Of a stretch of DNA of 64,000 nt, positions 1 to 9,697 are shown piece by piece. Source of the stretch: Nitrosophilus labii (GTDB lineage Bacteria > Campylobacterota > Campylobacteria > Campylobacterales > Nitratiruptoraceae); assembly GCF_014466985.1 (NCBI RefSeq), contig NZ_AP022826.1, forward strand, positions 1,116,001 through 1,180,000, read 5' to 3'. The notes under the pieces were generated by a model. It worked only from the letters and a program-made list of their open reading frames with translations, searched no databases and was not told where the DNA came from. Both the position numbers and the translations under genes were made by a program. Position 1 is the first letter of the stretch. Each line of letters begins with the position of its first letter.

Positions 1-237
1 CACACCGTTTATTTTTATGAGTCTTTCAAACATCATCTTTTCGTTGATATCCAAAAAACCGTAAAGAGTTTCGCTATCTTCCCTAATTATATGAGAAATA
101 TGAAGTTTTATATCTTGCTTTTCTATCTCGCTACTACAGTTTACGGAAACGAAAACCTCGTAAATAACGCCATTTACATTTAAATGTACCGAAGTTGGTT
201 CTTTCTTTTCTACTTTTCCTATAAGACCGACAATCAA
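1..237 (-). CDS. ruvA: Holliday junction helicase subunit RuvA, N-terminal part (runs off the window)
   Basis: RuvA binds the Holliday junction and loads the RuvB motor for branch migration. The 79 residues visible form the N-terminal OB-fold: a MIVGLIGKV start, a GVIYEV strand, and [12 protein letters not shown] followed by RLIKINGV, which are the family's conserved stretches. I place the start at a TTG (237-235) with a GGAG motif about 8 nt upstream; no in-frame ATG fits the family's N-terminus. The gene continues beyond position 1. It is divergent from murJ, so the 130 bp between them should hold promoters for both. The fragment is too short to judge the junction-binding HhH domains. Confidence 0.9.
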   Translation of the reverse strand, partial: MIVGLIGKVEKKEPTSVHLNVNGVIYEVFVSVNCSSEIEKQDIKLHISHIIREDSETLYGFLDINEKMMFERLIKINGV

Positions 238-370
238 ATCCAGCTCCAATTTTTTTTCGTATTGTAGTAAAAATTCTTTAGATTAAGTTAAAAATACAAA
301 TCAAATTATTATAACTATTTGTTAGTATTAAGTACAAATTTGATATATTTTCATTAAAAAGAGCGACAAA
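238..370. promoter_or_regulatory. Divergent intergenic region ruvA/murJ
   Basis: A very A+T-rich spacer between two divergent genes. A GATATATTTT stretch at about 338-347 could serve as a -10 region for murJ, and GAGCGAC just before 371 is a weak ribosome binding site. No operator or hairpin is evident. Confidence 0.3.
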
Positions 371-1777
371 ATGCTAAAAAAGATTTTTACCAACAGTTTC
401 GGAATACTTATATCTAGAATACTAGGTTTTATAAGAGATCTTTTGACCGCTTCAATACTTGGAGCAAACATTTATTCTGATATATTTTTCGTAGCTTTTA
501 AATTCCCTAATCTTTTTAGGAGAATTTTTGCCGAAGGTGCGTTTATTCAAAGTTTTCTTCCCTCATATATAGCTTCAAAACATAAAAATAGATTTGCAGC
601 TGCCGTTTTTATCAGATTTTTTACAATAATTTTCATCTTTTCCATTTTAGTTACACTTTTTTCTCCCCTTTTTACAAAATTGATAGCTTTCGGATTTGAT
701 GAAGAACTTATAAATATGGCTTCTTTATATGTGGCTATTAACTTTTACTACTTGGATTTTATCTTTATAGTTACTTTTTTAGCCGCTCTTTTACAATACA
801 AAGAACATTTTGCGACTACCGCTTTTTCAACCGCACTGCTTAATCTATCTTTGATATCGGCGCTTATAATTTTTCAAAAAAGCGAAAAGGAAAATATCGT
901 TTTTGCTATGAGTATAGCCGTTTTAATAGGCGGTGCTTTACAGGTTTTAATACATCTTTATATCTCTAAAAAACTAAATATACTAAAAAGATTGATACTC
1001 TCATTAAAAGGATTAAACAAAAAAAAAGAGAGTGTTAAAGAAGATCTTAAAAAATTTTACAAAAATTTCGTCCCTGCTATATTTGGCAACTCAACAGCTC
1101 AAATCTCTGCCTTTTTAGATACTTGGCTTGCCTCTTTTTTAGTAAGCGGATCGATCAGTTATCTCTATTATGCAAACAGAATCTTGCAACTTCCTTTAGC
1201 TCTTTTTGCCATAGCTACAGCAACCGCACTTTTTCCAACGGTTTCTAAAAAATTGAAAGATAAAAAAGATAAAGAAGCAAAAGAGATACTAAAGAAAAGT
1301 TTCTGGCTACTCGTTTTTTTACTCTCACTATCTACGGTAGGAGCTATAGTTCTAAGCGATGAAATAATCTGGCTTCTATTTGAAAGAGGTTCTTTTACGG
1401 GTGAAGATACTAAAAATACCGCATTCGTTTTAGCAATGTATATGATTGGTCTTCTTCCATACGGTCTAAATAAACTTTTTTCACTATGGCTTTATGCAAA
1501 TCATAAGCAGATAATAGCTGCAAAAATCGCTACATACTCATTGATCTGTAATATTGTTTTGTCGGTTATTCTGATATTTTATCTGCAAGCTGCCGGTTTA
1601 GCTCTATCTACTAGTATAGCGGGTTTTGTCTTACTCTTTTTAACCATAAAGGAGTTTGGTTTTAAAGAGTTTTTATCTTTTTTAGAAAGAAAAAAAATTC
1701 TATTTTTGCTTTTTTTGATCTTTTTAGAGCTTTTTATTTTACATACTTTTAAAAATTTTTTGTTTTTAAATCAATAA
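371..1777 (+). CDS. murJ: Lipid II flippase MurJ (MviN)
   Basis: MurJ is a MOP-superfamily inner-membrane flippase that moves lipid II across the membrane for peptidoglycan synthesis. The 468-residue protein is hydrophobic throughout, with about 13-14 predicted membrane spans. It carries the family signature near residues 40-66 (FKFPNLFRRIFAEGAFIQSF), including the conserved arginine pair and AEGAF. A second conserved stretch is QLPLALFAIATATALFP. It is somewhat shorter than the E. coli protein (about 510 residues), with a short C-terminal tail. It sits next to ruvA and upstream of cysS as in other Campylobacterota, although a cytochrome/cyclase pair separates it from cysS here. Confidence 0.93.
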   Translation: MLKKIFTNSFGILISRILGFIRDLLTASILGANIYSDIFFVAFKFPNLFRRIFAEGAFIQSFLPSYIASKHKNRFAAAVFIRFFTIIFIFSILVTLFSPLFTKLIAFGFDEELINMASLYVAINFYYLDFIFIVTFLAALLQYKEHFATTAFSTALLNLSLISALIIFQKSEKENIVFAMSIAVLIGGALQVLIHLYISKKLNILKRLILSLKGLNKKKESVKEDLKKFYKNFVPAIFGNSTAQISAFLDTWLASFLVSGSISYLYYANRILQLPLALFAIATATALFPTVSKKLKDKKDKEAKEILKKSFWLLVFLLSLSTVGAIVLSDEIIWLLFERGSFTGEDTKNTAFVLAMYMIGLLPYGLNKLFSLWLYANHKQIIAAKIATYSLICNIVLSVILIFYLQAAGLALSTSIAGFVLLFLTIKEFGFKEFLSFLERKKILFLLFLIFLELFILHTFKNFLFLNQ

Positions 1778-1962
1778 TAAAATAGAAAATTTTATATTTT
1801 TAAGAAATTTTTATCTTCTTAAGATAAAATTATATTACTATGTAATTAGTAAATGCAATTGTGACATTAATATTACAAATATGTCCTTAACGTCCCTTAA
1901 TTGCTATATAGTTTGATTTTATATGATATACTAAAATTAATATTCAATAAGGTTTGAATGTA

Positions 1963-2604
1963 ATGTTTAAAAAAAATATTATAAAAAAAAGTATAATTTG
2001 GATACTTTTTTGTTTAATAAATACAAACCTAATAGCCGCAAATAATGATAGCAGAATAAAAGATGAACTAAACTCTCCGCAAACTGAAACTCCACTAAAA
2101 CAGGCTTTAGGAGAAAAAAAATATAAACAAGAAATAAACTCCGGTAAGTATTACTTTGTTGGAAATACAAAATGCAGACTTTGTCATAGAGAATTTTTTA
2201 TAGGAAGAAAAAAGGATAAACACGATTTTGCTTTTAAAAGATTGGTAGAAACCGGACATGAAACCAATCCAAAATGCCTTGTTTGTCACACAACAGGTTT
2301 TGGCGTACCAACCGGATTTAAATCAATAGAAGAAACCCCTAGATTAGCAAATGTCCAATGTGAAGGGTGTCATGGACCAGGAAGTCTTCATATAAAAATC
2401 GCTAGAAAAACGAAAAAAGGCGGAGGTTTTTTAGCAAGTCCCGATGATCCAAAAGTTTTAAAAAAGATGTGTAACGCTTGCCATAACTCTAGATGGAACA
2501 GGTCGTACCATGAAAAAGATTTAGATAAAGTCTATAAACTATATAAAAGTCCAGATCCTAGAAAAAGAAAAAATAGAGTGACTAACGAAAATGAAAAAAA
2601 ATAA
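1963..2604 (+). CDS. Periplasmic tetrahaem cytochrome c
   Basis: A 213-residue exported protein: Lys-rich N-terminus, hydrophobic segment (residues 11-26), then a periplasmic domain with four CXXCH haem sites (CRLCH 71-75, CLVCH 105-109, CEGCH 133-137, CNACH 170-174). GPGSLH after the third site resembles the cytochrome c554/multihaem family. I chose the ATG at 1963 because the AAGG at 1948-1952 is well spaced from it; a TTG at 1954 is too close. The last 14 bases overlap the diguanylate cyclase gene, so the two are probably co-translated. The redox partner is unknown; the haem protein could feed a signal to the cyclase or simply share its promoter. Confidence 0.85.
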   Translation: MFKKNIIKKSIIWILFCLINTNLIAANNDSRIKDELNSPQTETPLKQALGEKKYKQEINSGKYYFVGNTKCRLCHREFFIGRKKDKHDFAFKRLVETGHETNPKCLVCHTTGFGVPTGFKSIEETPRLANVQCEGCHGPGSLHIKIARKTKKGGGFLASPDDPKVLKKMCNACHNSRWNRSYHEKDLDKVYKLYKSPDPRKRKNRVTNENEKK

Positions 2605-4144
2605 AGTATTAATAAAAAATAATATTGTAGGATTACTTATACTTTTAGTTTTATCTCTTTCGGCAATCTCCTTTTATAATTATAATATTCAAAAAAATCT
2701 TTTACTACAGCAGATGCAAAGCGACTCTAAAGATATCGTAAACTCAATAATATCTGCTATTCAAAGATTTCAAGAAATCAAATCTACGATGAATCTGCAA
2801 AAACTAGTCAGCGATATGTCCTTGGGTTTAGATATTTTTGAGTTTAGATTTTTAGCACCCGACGGCACTATAAAAAACTCTATGTTTAAAGATGAAATCG
2901 GAAAAGTTTACAACTCTTCAAGTTTTAGAAAAACGATGCAAGGAGATATGAAGATAGGCAAATTCTTCTTCGAAACAAGAGATTACGTAAAAGTTATGGC
3001 AATATACTATCCAATTTCAATGAATAACGATCTAATAGGAATAATAGATTTAGCGGTTGAAGTTCCACAATACACCTTCTTTGAGAAAAAAATATCAGAT
3101 TTAATCTTATCAAATAGAAAAATCGATCTACTAAACCTCCTTAAAGCGATAGAGGGTTCCATAAAAAACAGTATGACAATTTTTCACAAAACAGATATTG
3201 AAGATTTTCTAATAAATTATATAAAAAATGCAAAAAATATTCTTCAAATTACTATAGTCGATTATAAAGGAAATGTAATAGTTAGCAGTAATAAAAAAAT
3301 GATCGGTAAAAAAATTAACGAAGAAAAATTAAAAGATAAAGAGCTTATAGAGTTTAACGGAAAACCCGTATATCGTATGATAGTAAAAGATTCCATCTTT
3401 GGACAACACACACATAAAAAGCTTCTGCTTCTTATAGACGCAGCTCCTTATAAAGAGAATAAGAAAAGACTTTTAAATACGGCTCTTAGCACTAGTTTAA
3501 TAGCTCTTTTAATAGCGCTTTTCATAGCTAGAGCAATCTACACGGCCGCTATAAAACAGTCTCAAGAAGAAAAAGAGAGATTGGAAAAACTTGTAAAAGA
3601 GAGAACCAAAGAGATAGAGTTGTTGAGTAAAACAGACTCATTAACCGGATTGTGGAACAGAAGATATTTAGAAGAGATGTTAGAGCTAGAGTTTAGAAGA
3701 GCAAAAAGATATAAACATCCTGTTTCTATATTAATAGTAGATTTAGATCATTTTAAAAAAATCAACGATACTTACGGGCATTTAGCAGGAGATGAAGTTT
3801 TAAAAGAGAGCGCAAAAAGAATACTATCTACCATAAGAGAAACAGATTTTGTAGGAAGATACGGCGGTGAAGAGATAGTTGTGATTTTACCTGAGACAAA
3901 ACTAGACAAAGCTATAAAAATAGCTGAAAAGATAAAAAAAGCTATCTCAAAAGAACCGATAAAATTTAACTCTAAAGAGATTAAAGTTACCGCAAGTATA
4001 GGAATAAGTCAGATTTGTCCTAAACATAAAGACTATTTTGAAGCGTTTTCCGAAGCAGACGAGGCTCTTTATAGGGCTAAGAAAAACGGCAGAAACAGGA
4101 TAGAGATCTACTCTTCCCAGCCACCTTACACATTTTCGATATAA
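2591..4144 (+). CDS. Membrane sensor diguanylate cyclase (GGDEF)
   Basis: The 517-residue protein has an N-terminal membrane span (about 12-30), a periplasmic sensory region of about 260 residues, a second span (about 295-315), a short coiled coil, then a GGDEF domain that should make cyclic di-GMP from two GTP. The active site reads GGEE (residues 425-428). An RxxD inhibitory site (RETD, 416-419) lies five residues upstream, so product inhibition is likely. The sensory region resembles a double-Cache or CHASE-type fold by layout, but I cannot name the ligand. It overlaps the upstream tetrahaem cytochrome gene by 14 bp, which suggests redox or haem-linked sensing (inference). Confidence 0.88.
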   Translation: MKKNKVLIKNNIVGLLILLVLSLSAISFYNYNIQKNLLLQQMQSDSKDIVNSIISAIQRFQEIKSTMNLQKLVSDMSLGLDIFEFRFLAPDGTIKNSMFKDEIGKVYNSSSFRKTMQGDMKIGKFFFETRDYVKVMAIYYPISMNNDLIGIIDLAVEVPQYTFFEKKISDLILSNRKIDLLNLLKAIEGSIKNSMTIFHKTDIEDFLINYIKNAKNILQITIVDYKGNVIVSSNKKMIGKKINEEKLKDKELIEFNGKPVYRMIVKDSIFGQHTHKKLLLLIDAAPYKENKKRLLNTALSTSLIALLIALFIARAIYTAAIKQSQEEKERLEKLVKERTKEIELLSKTDSLTGLWNRRYLEEMLELEFRRAKRYKHPVSILIVDLDHFKKINDTYGHLAGDEVLKESAKRILSTIRETDFVGRYGGEEIVVILPETKLDKAIKIAEKIKKAISKEPIKFNSKEIKVTASIGISQICPKHKDYFEAFSEADEALYRAKKNGRNRIEIYSSQPPYTFSI

Positions 4145-4145
4145 T
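4140..4145 (+). promoter_or_regulatory. Candidate -10 box for cysS
   Basis: A perfect TATAAT lies 36-41 bp upstream of cysS and overlaps the stop of the cyclase gene. The preceding G and T-rich upstream sequence fit Campylobacterota sigma-70 promoters, which rarely keep a clear -35. Confidence 0.45.
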
Positions 4146-4180
4146 TTCATCTAAGTTTAGACTACCCCAAAGGTTTTTCT

Positions 4181-5578
4181 ATGAAAATTTTTGATAGCTC
4201 TTTAAAGAAAGAGGTGGAACTAAAACCTATAAAAAATAGTGAGATAAGAATTTACGTCTGCGGACCAACTGTTTACGACGATGCACACTTGGGACACGCT
4301 AGAAGTTCTATAGTTTTTGATATTTTGAGAAGATTTTTGATTCAAAAAGGCTATAAAGTCACTTTTATGAAAAATTTTACTGATATTGACGATAAAATCA
4401 TAAAAAAAATAAAGAAAAGCGGTAAGTCTTTAGAAGAGATCACTTCATACTACATAAAAAGATATCTAGAAGATATGGAGGCTTTAAATGTTTTAAGAGC
4501 CGATATAGAGCCAAAAGCAACCAAGAGTCTAGATGCAATGTTCGATATGATAGATAGACTTTTAAAAAAAGATTGTGCTTATATAACTAGGAGCAAAGAT
4601 ATCTACTTTGATACTTCAAAAGATAACCAATACTGCTCTTTAAGCCACAAATGCGATGAAGAGACCCTTAGCAGAATCGAACCAAATCCTCAAAAAAGAA
4701 ATGTGTCCGATTTTGCCTTATGGAAAGCTTGCAAGGAAGAAAATGATATCTGTTTTGACTCTCCTTATGGAAAAGGGCGACCAGGCTGGCATATTGAGTG
4801 TTCCGCTATGATATATAAAAATCTTGCTTACAAAGATGAAGAATATCAGATAGACATACATGGAGGAGGAGCGGATCTACTCTTTCCTCACCATGAAAAC
4901 GAAGCGGCTCAGACTAGATGTGCTTACGGTCAAAAACTTGCCAAATACTGGATGCATAACGGTTTTGTAACCATAAGCGGCGAAAAGATGAGCAAAAGCC
5001 TAGGAAACAGTTTTTTTGTAAAAGATGCACTAAAGGCGTATGACGGAGAGATTTTGAGGTTCTATCTGCTATCAACTCACTATAGAAGTAGCCTCAATTT
5101 CAACGAAGAGGACTTACTCAATTCAAAAAAGAGACTAGATAAAATTTACAGGCTTAAAAAAAGAGTTTACGGCGTAAAAGCTTCAAAAAAGGATGAGGAT
5201 TTTAAAAAGAGATTTTTTGCCGCGCTTAGCGAAGATCTAAATATCTCTAAAGCATTAGCCGAGATAGACCAGTTTTTGGCTACATCCAACGAATACCTTG
5301 ACAAAAATCCAAAGGACAAGGCATTTAAACAAAAAGTTTCCGCTACTATCGAACTTATCTCAAAAGTTTTGGGTGTTGGAGGGAAAGACGCTTACGAATA
5401 TTTTCAAATAGGCGTAGACCAACAAACAAAAGATAAGATAGAAAGACTCATAAAGATAAGAAGCGAAGCCAAAAAGACAAGAGATTTCCAAAAGGCGGAT
5501 TCCATAAGAGAAGAACTTAAAGAGATGGGTATAAATATAATGGATACGCCAGAGGGAACTTTATGGGAGAAAGAGTAA
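4181..5578 (+). CDS. cysS: Cysteinyl-tRNA synthetase
   Basis: A class I aminoacyl-tRNA synthetase that charges tRNA-Cys. The Rossmann fold signature is HLGH (36-39) and the second active-site motif is KMSKS (269-273). Zinc-binding candidates are the early Cys in YVCGPTVYD, the Cys in HIECSAM and the HHENE stretch, all typical of CysRS. The length of 465 residues is normal. It is followed 1 bp later by the ABC transporter, as in Campylobacter, and the two are probably one transcript. Confidence 0.96.
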   Translation: MKIFDSSLKKEVELKPIKNSEIRIYVCGPTVYDDAHLGHARSSIVFDILRRFLIQKGYKVTFMKNFTDIDDKIIKKIKKSGKSLEEITSYYIKRYLEDMEALNVLRADIEPKATKSLDAMFDMIDRLLKKDCAYITRSKDIYFDTSKDNQYCSLSHKCDEETLSRIEPNPQKRNVSDFALWKACKEENDICFDSPYGKGRPGWHIECSAMIYKNLAYKDEEYQIDIHGGGADLLFPHHENEAAQTRCAYGQKLAKYWMHNGFVTISGEKMSKSLGNSFFVKDALKAYDGEILRFYLLSTHYRSSLNFNEEDLLNSKKRLDKIYRLKKRVYGVKASKKDEDFKKRFFAALSEDLNISKALAEIDQFLATSNEYLDKNPKDKAFKQKVSATIELISKVLGVGGKDAYEYFQIGVDQQTKDKIERLIKIRSEAKKTRDFQKADSIREELKEMGINIMDTPEGTLWEKE

Positions 5579-5579
5579 A

Positions 5580-7289
5580 TTGAAGATAGTTTTAAAAAGA
5601 CTCCTGCCCTATTTAAAAGATTACAAATATCAGCTTTTCATTGCCATTATAGGAATGATAGCTACGGCTATAGGCACCAGCGCTTCGGCGTATCTGGTAA
5701 AGCCCGTTTTGGATGAGATTTTTATCAACAAAGACAAAGAGATGCTTAAAATCTTGCCCTTTCTTGTAATATTGATGTATCTATTAAAGGGCGGGGGAAG
5801 ATTTATACAGACCTACTACACGGAGTATATAGGCCAAGATATCATAAGAAGACTTAGAGACAAAATGCTCGATTCTTTACTTTTGATGGATATGGGATAT
5901 TTTGTCAAACAAAGAAGCGGAGAACTAATAAGTAGAATAACCAACGACATAAACAGAATCAGAAACGTCGTAGCCAATATGGTTCCGGAACTCTTAAGAG
6001 AGTCTCTCACCATCATAGCTTTAACGGCCGTCGTTATCTATCAAAGCCCAAAACTTGCTTTATATTTTTTAGTTATTATGCCTTTAGCTATCTATCCTCT
6101 ATCGCTTTTGGCAAAAAGGATGAAAAAGATCTCAAAAAAATCCCAAGAGAAGATTTCAGACATCACCTCTCATTTAACCGAGATTTTCAACAATATCGAA
6201 ATTATCAAATCTAACGTTAGCGAAAAAAAAGAGCTTGAAAGATTTAAAGAGCATAATAGTCACTTTTTCAATATCACTATGAAAAGCGTAAAAACAAGCG
6301 AACTTGTAAGCCCTCTTATGGAAGTTTTGGGAGCCATTGTGGTTGCCTTAGTTATTATTGTCGGCGGTAACGAGGTTATAGAAGGAAAAATGAGTGTCGG
6401 CTCATTTTTCTCTTTTATGACTGCCCTTTTTATGCTCTATACCCCTATAAAAAAGGTTTCTACCATTTACAACAAACTTCAAGACGCTATTGCGGCTAGT
6501 GAGAGAATTTTTGAGATAATCGACTTAAAACCGACTATCAAAGTTAACAAAAACAAGTTTAAAGAACAGATAAAAGATATAAAATTTGAAAATGTCTCTT
6601 TGTATTACGATGATAAAAGGGCTCTTGATAATGTAAGCTTTACCGCTAAAAAGAGAGAAGTAATTGCTCTTGTGGGTGATAGCGGCGGCGGGAAGAGTTC
6701 TATCGTTAATCTTTTGGTAAGATTTTACGATCCAAGCAGAGGAAGAGTACTTTTTAACGACAAAGATATCAAAGATTTTGATGTCAAAAGTATAAGAAAA
6801 AAGATAGCTCTCGTAACACAACGAATCTATATCTTTAGAGACACTATAGCCCAAAATGTTGCTTATGGAGAAGATTTTGAGAAAGAGAGGGTTATAGAAG
6901 CTTTAAAGTTGGCAAACGCTTATGAGTTCGTCGAACAGATGGAAAAGGGTATTTATACTGAACTTGACGAATTTGGTGCGAACTTAAGCGGAGGACAAAG
7001 ACAAAGAATAGCCCTAGCCCGCGCAATTTACAAAAATCCTGAAGTATTAATACTTGATGAAGCCACCAGTGCTCTTGATACCAAAAGCGAACAAAAGATT
7101 CAAGAAGCACTGAAAAATATCACAAAAAACAAAATCACATTTATAGTAGCCCATAGACTTAGCACCATTCAAAACGCAGATAAAATCTTAGTTATGTCAA
7201 AAGGTAAAAAAATATGCGAAGGAAAACATAATGAACTTATAAAAAGCTGCGAAGAGTATCAAAAACTACATAATATTTTTCAAAATTGA
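5580..7289 (+). CDS. msbA: MsbA-like lipid/drug ABC exporter (fused membrane and ATPase domains)
   Basis: A 569-residue half-transporter: six-span membrane domain (about 1-310) followed by an ABC ATPase. The ATPase shows Walker A GDSGGGKSS (366-374), the LSGGQRQR signature, Walker B VLILDEAT and an H-loop AHRLST. By synteny (cysS-msbA-pyrD) it is the Campylobacterota MsbA-type protein, expected to flip lipid A core as a homodimer; a drug substrate cannot be excluded from sequence. The start is a TTG directly after the cysS stop, with GGAGAAAGAG in the cysS tail as ribosome binding site. Confidence 0.85.
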   Translation: MKIVLKRLLPYLKDYKYQLFIAIIGMIATAIGTSASAYLVKPVLDEIFINKDKEMLKILPFLVILMYLLKGGGRFIQTYYTEYIGQDIIRRLRDKMLDSLLLMDMGYFVKQRSGELISRITNDINRIRNVVANMVPELLRESLTIIALTAVVIYQSPKLALYFLVIMPLAIYPLSLLAKRMKKISKKSQEKISDITSHLTEIFNNIEIIKSNVSEKKELERFKEHNSHFFNITMKSVKTSELVSPLMEVLGAIVVALVIIVGGNEVIEGKMSVGSFFSFMTALFMLYTPIKKVSTIYNKLQDAIAASERIFEIIDLKPTIKVNKNKFKEQIKDIKFENVSLYYDDKRALDNVSFTAKKREVIALVGDSGGGKSSIVNLLVRFYDPSRGRVLFNDKDIKDFDVKSIRKKIALVTQRIYIFRDTIAQNVAYGEDFEKERVIEALKLANAYEFVEQMEKGIYTELDEFGANLSGGQRQRIALARAIYKNPEVLILDEATSALDTKSEQKIQEALKNITKNKITFIVAHRLSTIQNADKILVMSKGKKICEGKHNELIKSCEEYQKLHNIFQN

Positions 7290-7290
7290 G

Positions 7291-7296
7291 TATAAT
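7291..7296 (+). promoter_or_regulatory. Candidate -10 box for pyrD operon
   Basis: A perfect TATAAT sits 27 bp upstream of pyrD, right after the msbA-like stop. It suggests an independent promoter for pyrD, the M16 protease, dapA and the SDR gene. Confidence 0.45.
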
Positions 7297-7322
7297 TCAA
7301 AGATAACAAAAAAGAGGCAAAA

Positions 7323-8381
7323 ATGTTTGACTATTACGATTTAAGAAAATTTATATTTATGTTTGATCCGGAAACGGCTCACGATATCGTAGAGAAGTTC
7401 TTAAAAAGCGCCGACTATTTCCCTACTCTTTTCAATCCTTTCATAGAAAAAAATTTCATAGACGACAAAAGGCTAAACCAAAAAATTTTTGGAAAAACGT
7501 TTTTAAACCCCGTAGGGCTTGGAGCGGGTTTTGATAAAAACGCAACTATGGTTAGAGCGATGCTCGCTTTTGGTTTTGGATTTACTGAGATCGGAACGGT
7601 TACACCAAAACCTCAAAGCGGCAATCCAAAACCAAGACTATTTAGATACCCCCAATATGAATCGATTCAAAACGCTATGGGTTTTAACAACGACGGAATG
7701 TATGAAGTGGCAAAAAGGGTAAGAAAACTCTACCCTTTTGCTATACCAATAGGCGTTAATATAGGAAAAAACAAAACCACTCCCCAAAGCGAAGCTTTGA
7801 AGGACTATGAAAAACTTATAAATCAGTTTAAAGAGCTTTGTGATTATATGGTGATAAATATCTCCTCTCCAAATACACCGGGTCTTAGAGACCTTCAAAA
7901 CGAAAAATTCATAAAAGAGCTATTTTTAATGGCAAAAGATATAACCGATAAACCTATTTTATTAAAAATAGCACCAGATATGGAGATTCAACAAGCTATC
8001 GACCTTACATCTATGGCCGTTGAAAATGGTGCAGACGGTATAATAGCTACAAACACGACTATCGACTATACTCTTATAAAAAATGCGAAAGATTTTGGCG
8101 GAATAAGCGGAAAAGTTTTAAAGAAAAAGAGTTTTGAGATATTCAAAGCAATATCTAAAGAGCTTTTCGGTAAAACTCTACTTATAAGCGTAGGTGGGGT
8201 GGATTCTGCCAAAGAGGCCTACAAAAGACTAAAAGCGGGAGCATCTTTGGTTCAGGTTTACACAGCACTCATTTTCAAAGGACCCTCTTTGATAAAAAAT
8301 ATAAACGAAGGTATTTTGAGGCTTATGGAGAGTAACGGATATAAAAATATAGAAGAAGTTATCGGAGCAGATCTAAAATGA
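7323..8381 (+). CDS. pyrD: Dihydroorotate dehydrogenase (quinone), class 2
   Basis: Oxidises dihydroorotate to orotate with FMN and passes electrons to quinone at the inner membrane (de novo pyrimidine pathway). The 352-residue length and the N-terminal amphipathic extension mark class 2. Key stretches are NPVGLGAGFDKNA (FMN/phosphate site), the catalytic serine in NISSPNTPGLR, ILLKIAPD and the glycine-rich ISVGGVDS near the C-terminus. The stop overlaps the next start by 4 bp (ATGA), indicating translational coupling. Confidence 0.95.
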   Translation: MFDYYDLRKFIFMFDPETAHDIVEKFLKSADYFPTLFNPFIEKNFIDDKRLNQKIFGKTFLNPVGLGAGFDKNATMVRAMLAFGFGFTEIGTVTPKPQSGNPKPRLFRYPQYESIQNAMGFNNDGMYEVAKRVRKLYPFAIPIGVNIGKNKTTPQSEALKDYEKLINQFKELCDYMVINISSPNTPGLRDLQNEKFIKELFLMAKDITDKPILLKIAPDMEIQQAIDLTSMAVENGADGIIATNTTIDYTLIKNAKDFGGISGKVLKKKSFEIFKAISKELFGKTLLISVGGVDSAKEAYKRLKAGASLVQVYTALIFKGPSLIKNINEGILRLMESNGYKNIEEVIGADLK

Positions 8382-9697
8382 AAAAAAGATTTTTTGCAAC
8401 AATTTCGTTGCTTATAACAATATTTACGGGAGGATTGATGGGCAGCAGTTTACCAAAATATTACGAAAAAACACTAAAAAACGGACTCAAAGTAGTAGCG
8501 ATACCAATGAAAAACAACTCAAACGTTATAACTACCAACATCTTTTATAAAGTTGGAAGCAGAAACGAAGTTTTAGGTAAAACCGGTATCGCTCATATGC
8601 TTGAACATCTCAATTTCAAATCTACAAAAAATCTTAAAGCCGGAGAGTTTGACCAGATAGTCAAGAGTTTCGGCGGAGTAGATAACGCGTCCACTGGATT
8701 TGATTATACCCACTACTTCATAAAATCAAGCGCTCAAAATCTTGATAAATCCCTTGAACTATTTGCCGAACTTATGGAGAACTTGACGCTTAAAGATGAA
8801 GAGTTTCAACCGGAGCGCCAAGTAGTAGCCGAAGAGAGACGATGGAGAACGGACAACAATCCAGTGGGATATCTCTATTTTAGGCTATTTAATAACACTT
8901 ATATCTATCATCCATACCACTGGACTCCCATAGGTTTTATGAATGATATTTTAAATTGGACTATAGAAGATATAAAAGAGTTTCACAAAATCTACTATCA
9001 GCCCAAAAACGCAATCATCGTAGTTGCGGGTGATGTGGATAAAGATGAAGTTTTTAAAAAAGCCCAAAAATATTTTGAACATATTAAAAACTGCTGCGAT
9101 ATACCAAAAGTACACCAAATTGAACCGAAACAAGATGGAGAAAAAAGAGTAATCGTCTATAAACCCAGTGAAGTAGAGATGATAGCCATAGCGTACCATA
9201 TACCAAACTTTGCACATCAAGATCAATTTGCCCTATCGGCCATCGCATCTTTGTTAAGTGACGGGAAAAGCAGCAGACTATACAAAAAACTTGTTGATGA
9301 GAAGAAGATGATAAATCAGCTTTACGCTTACAATATGGATCTAAAAGATCCTGGTGTCTTCTTGTTTATGGCTGTTTGTAACCCTGGAATCAAAGCTGAA
9401 GAGGTAGAGAGTGAGATTTTAGAAGAGATAGAAAAAATAAAAAGAGGCGAAATAGATAAAGAGGAGCTTGAAAAGATCAAGATAAACACAAAAGCAGACT
9501 TTATCTTCTCTTTGGAAAACTCAAGTAACGTAGCTGATATCTTCGGAAGCTATTTTGCAAGAGGAGATATTGAGCCGTTATTACATTATGAGGAAAATAT
9601 TGATAAACTAACGCCTAAAATTTTACAAGAGGTTGCAAAAAAACACTTTTATAAAGAAAACTCTACAACAGTGATTTTGAGAAAGGAAAAGAGATGA
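8378..9697 (+). CDS. M16 family zinc protease (PqqL/processing-peptidase type), exported
   Basis: A 439-residue protein with an N-terminal signal-like hydrophobic segment (about 5-22). The inverted zinc motif HMLEH (73-77, HxxEH) and a downstream Glu in VVAEERRWR give the M16 metallopeptidase site. The single M16 core plus inactive half matches the bacterial processing-peptidase-like group. It overlaps pyrD and dapA by 4 bp each, so the three are one operon. Campylobacter has a protease at the same position; the substrate is unknown. Confidence 0.88.
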   Translation: MKKRFFATISLLITIFTGGLMGSSLPKYYEKTLKNGLKVVAIPMKNNSNVITTNIFYKVGSRNEVLGKTGIAHMLEHLNFKSTKNLKAGEFDQIVKSFGGVDNASTGFDYTHYFIKSSAQNLDKSLELFAELMENLTLKDEEFQPERQVVAEERRWRTDNNPVGYLYFRLFNNTYIYHPYHWTPIGFMNDILNWTIEDIKEFHKIYYQPKNAIIVVAGDVDKDEVFKKAQKYFEHIKNCCDIPKVHQIEPKQDGEKRVIVYKPSEVEMIAIAYHIPNFAHQDQFALSAIASLLSDGKSSRLYKKLVDEKKMINQLYAYNMDLKDPGVFLFMAVCNPGIKAEEVESEILEEIEKIKRGEIDKEELEKIKINTKADFIFSLENSSNVADIFGSYFARGDIEPLLHYEENIDKLTPKILQEVAKKHFYKENSTTVILRKEKR

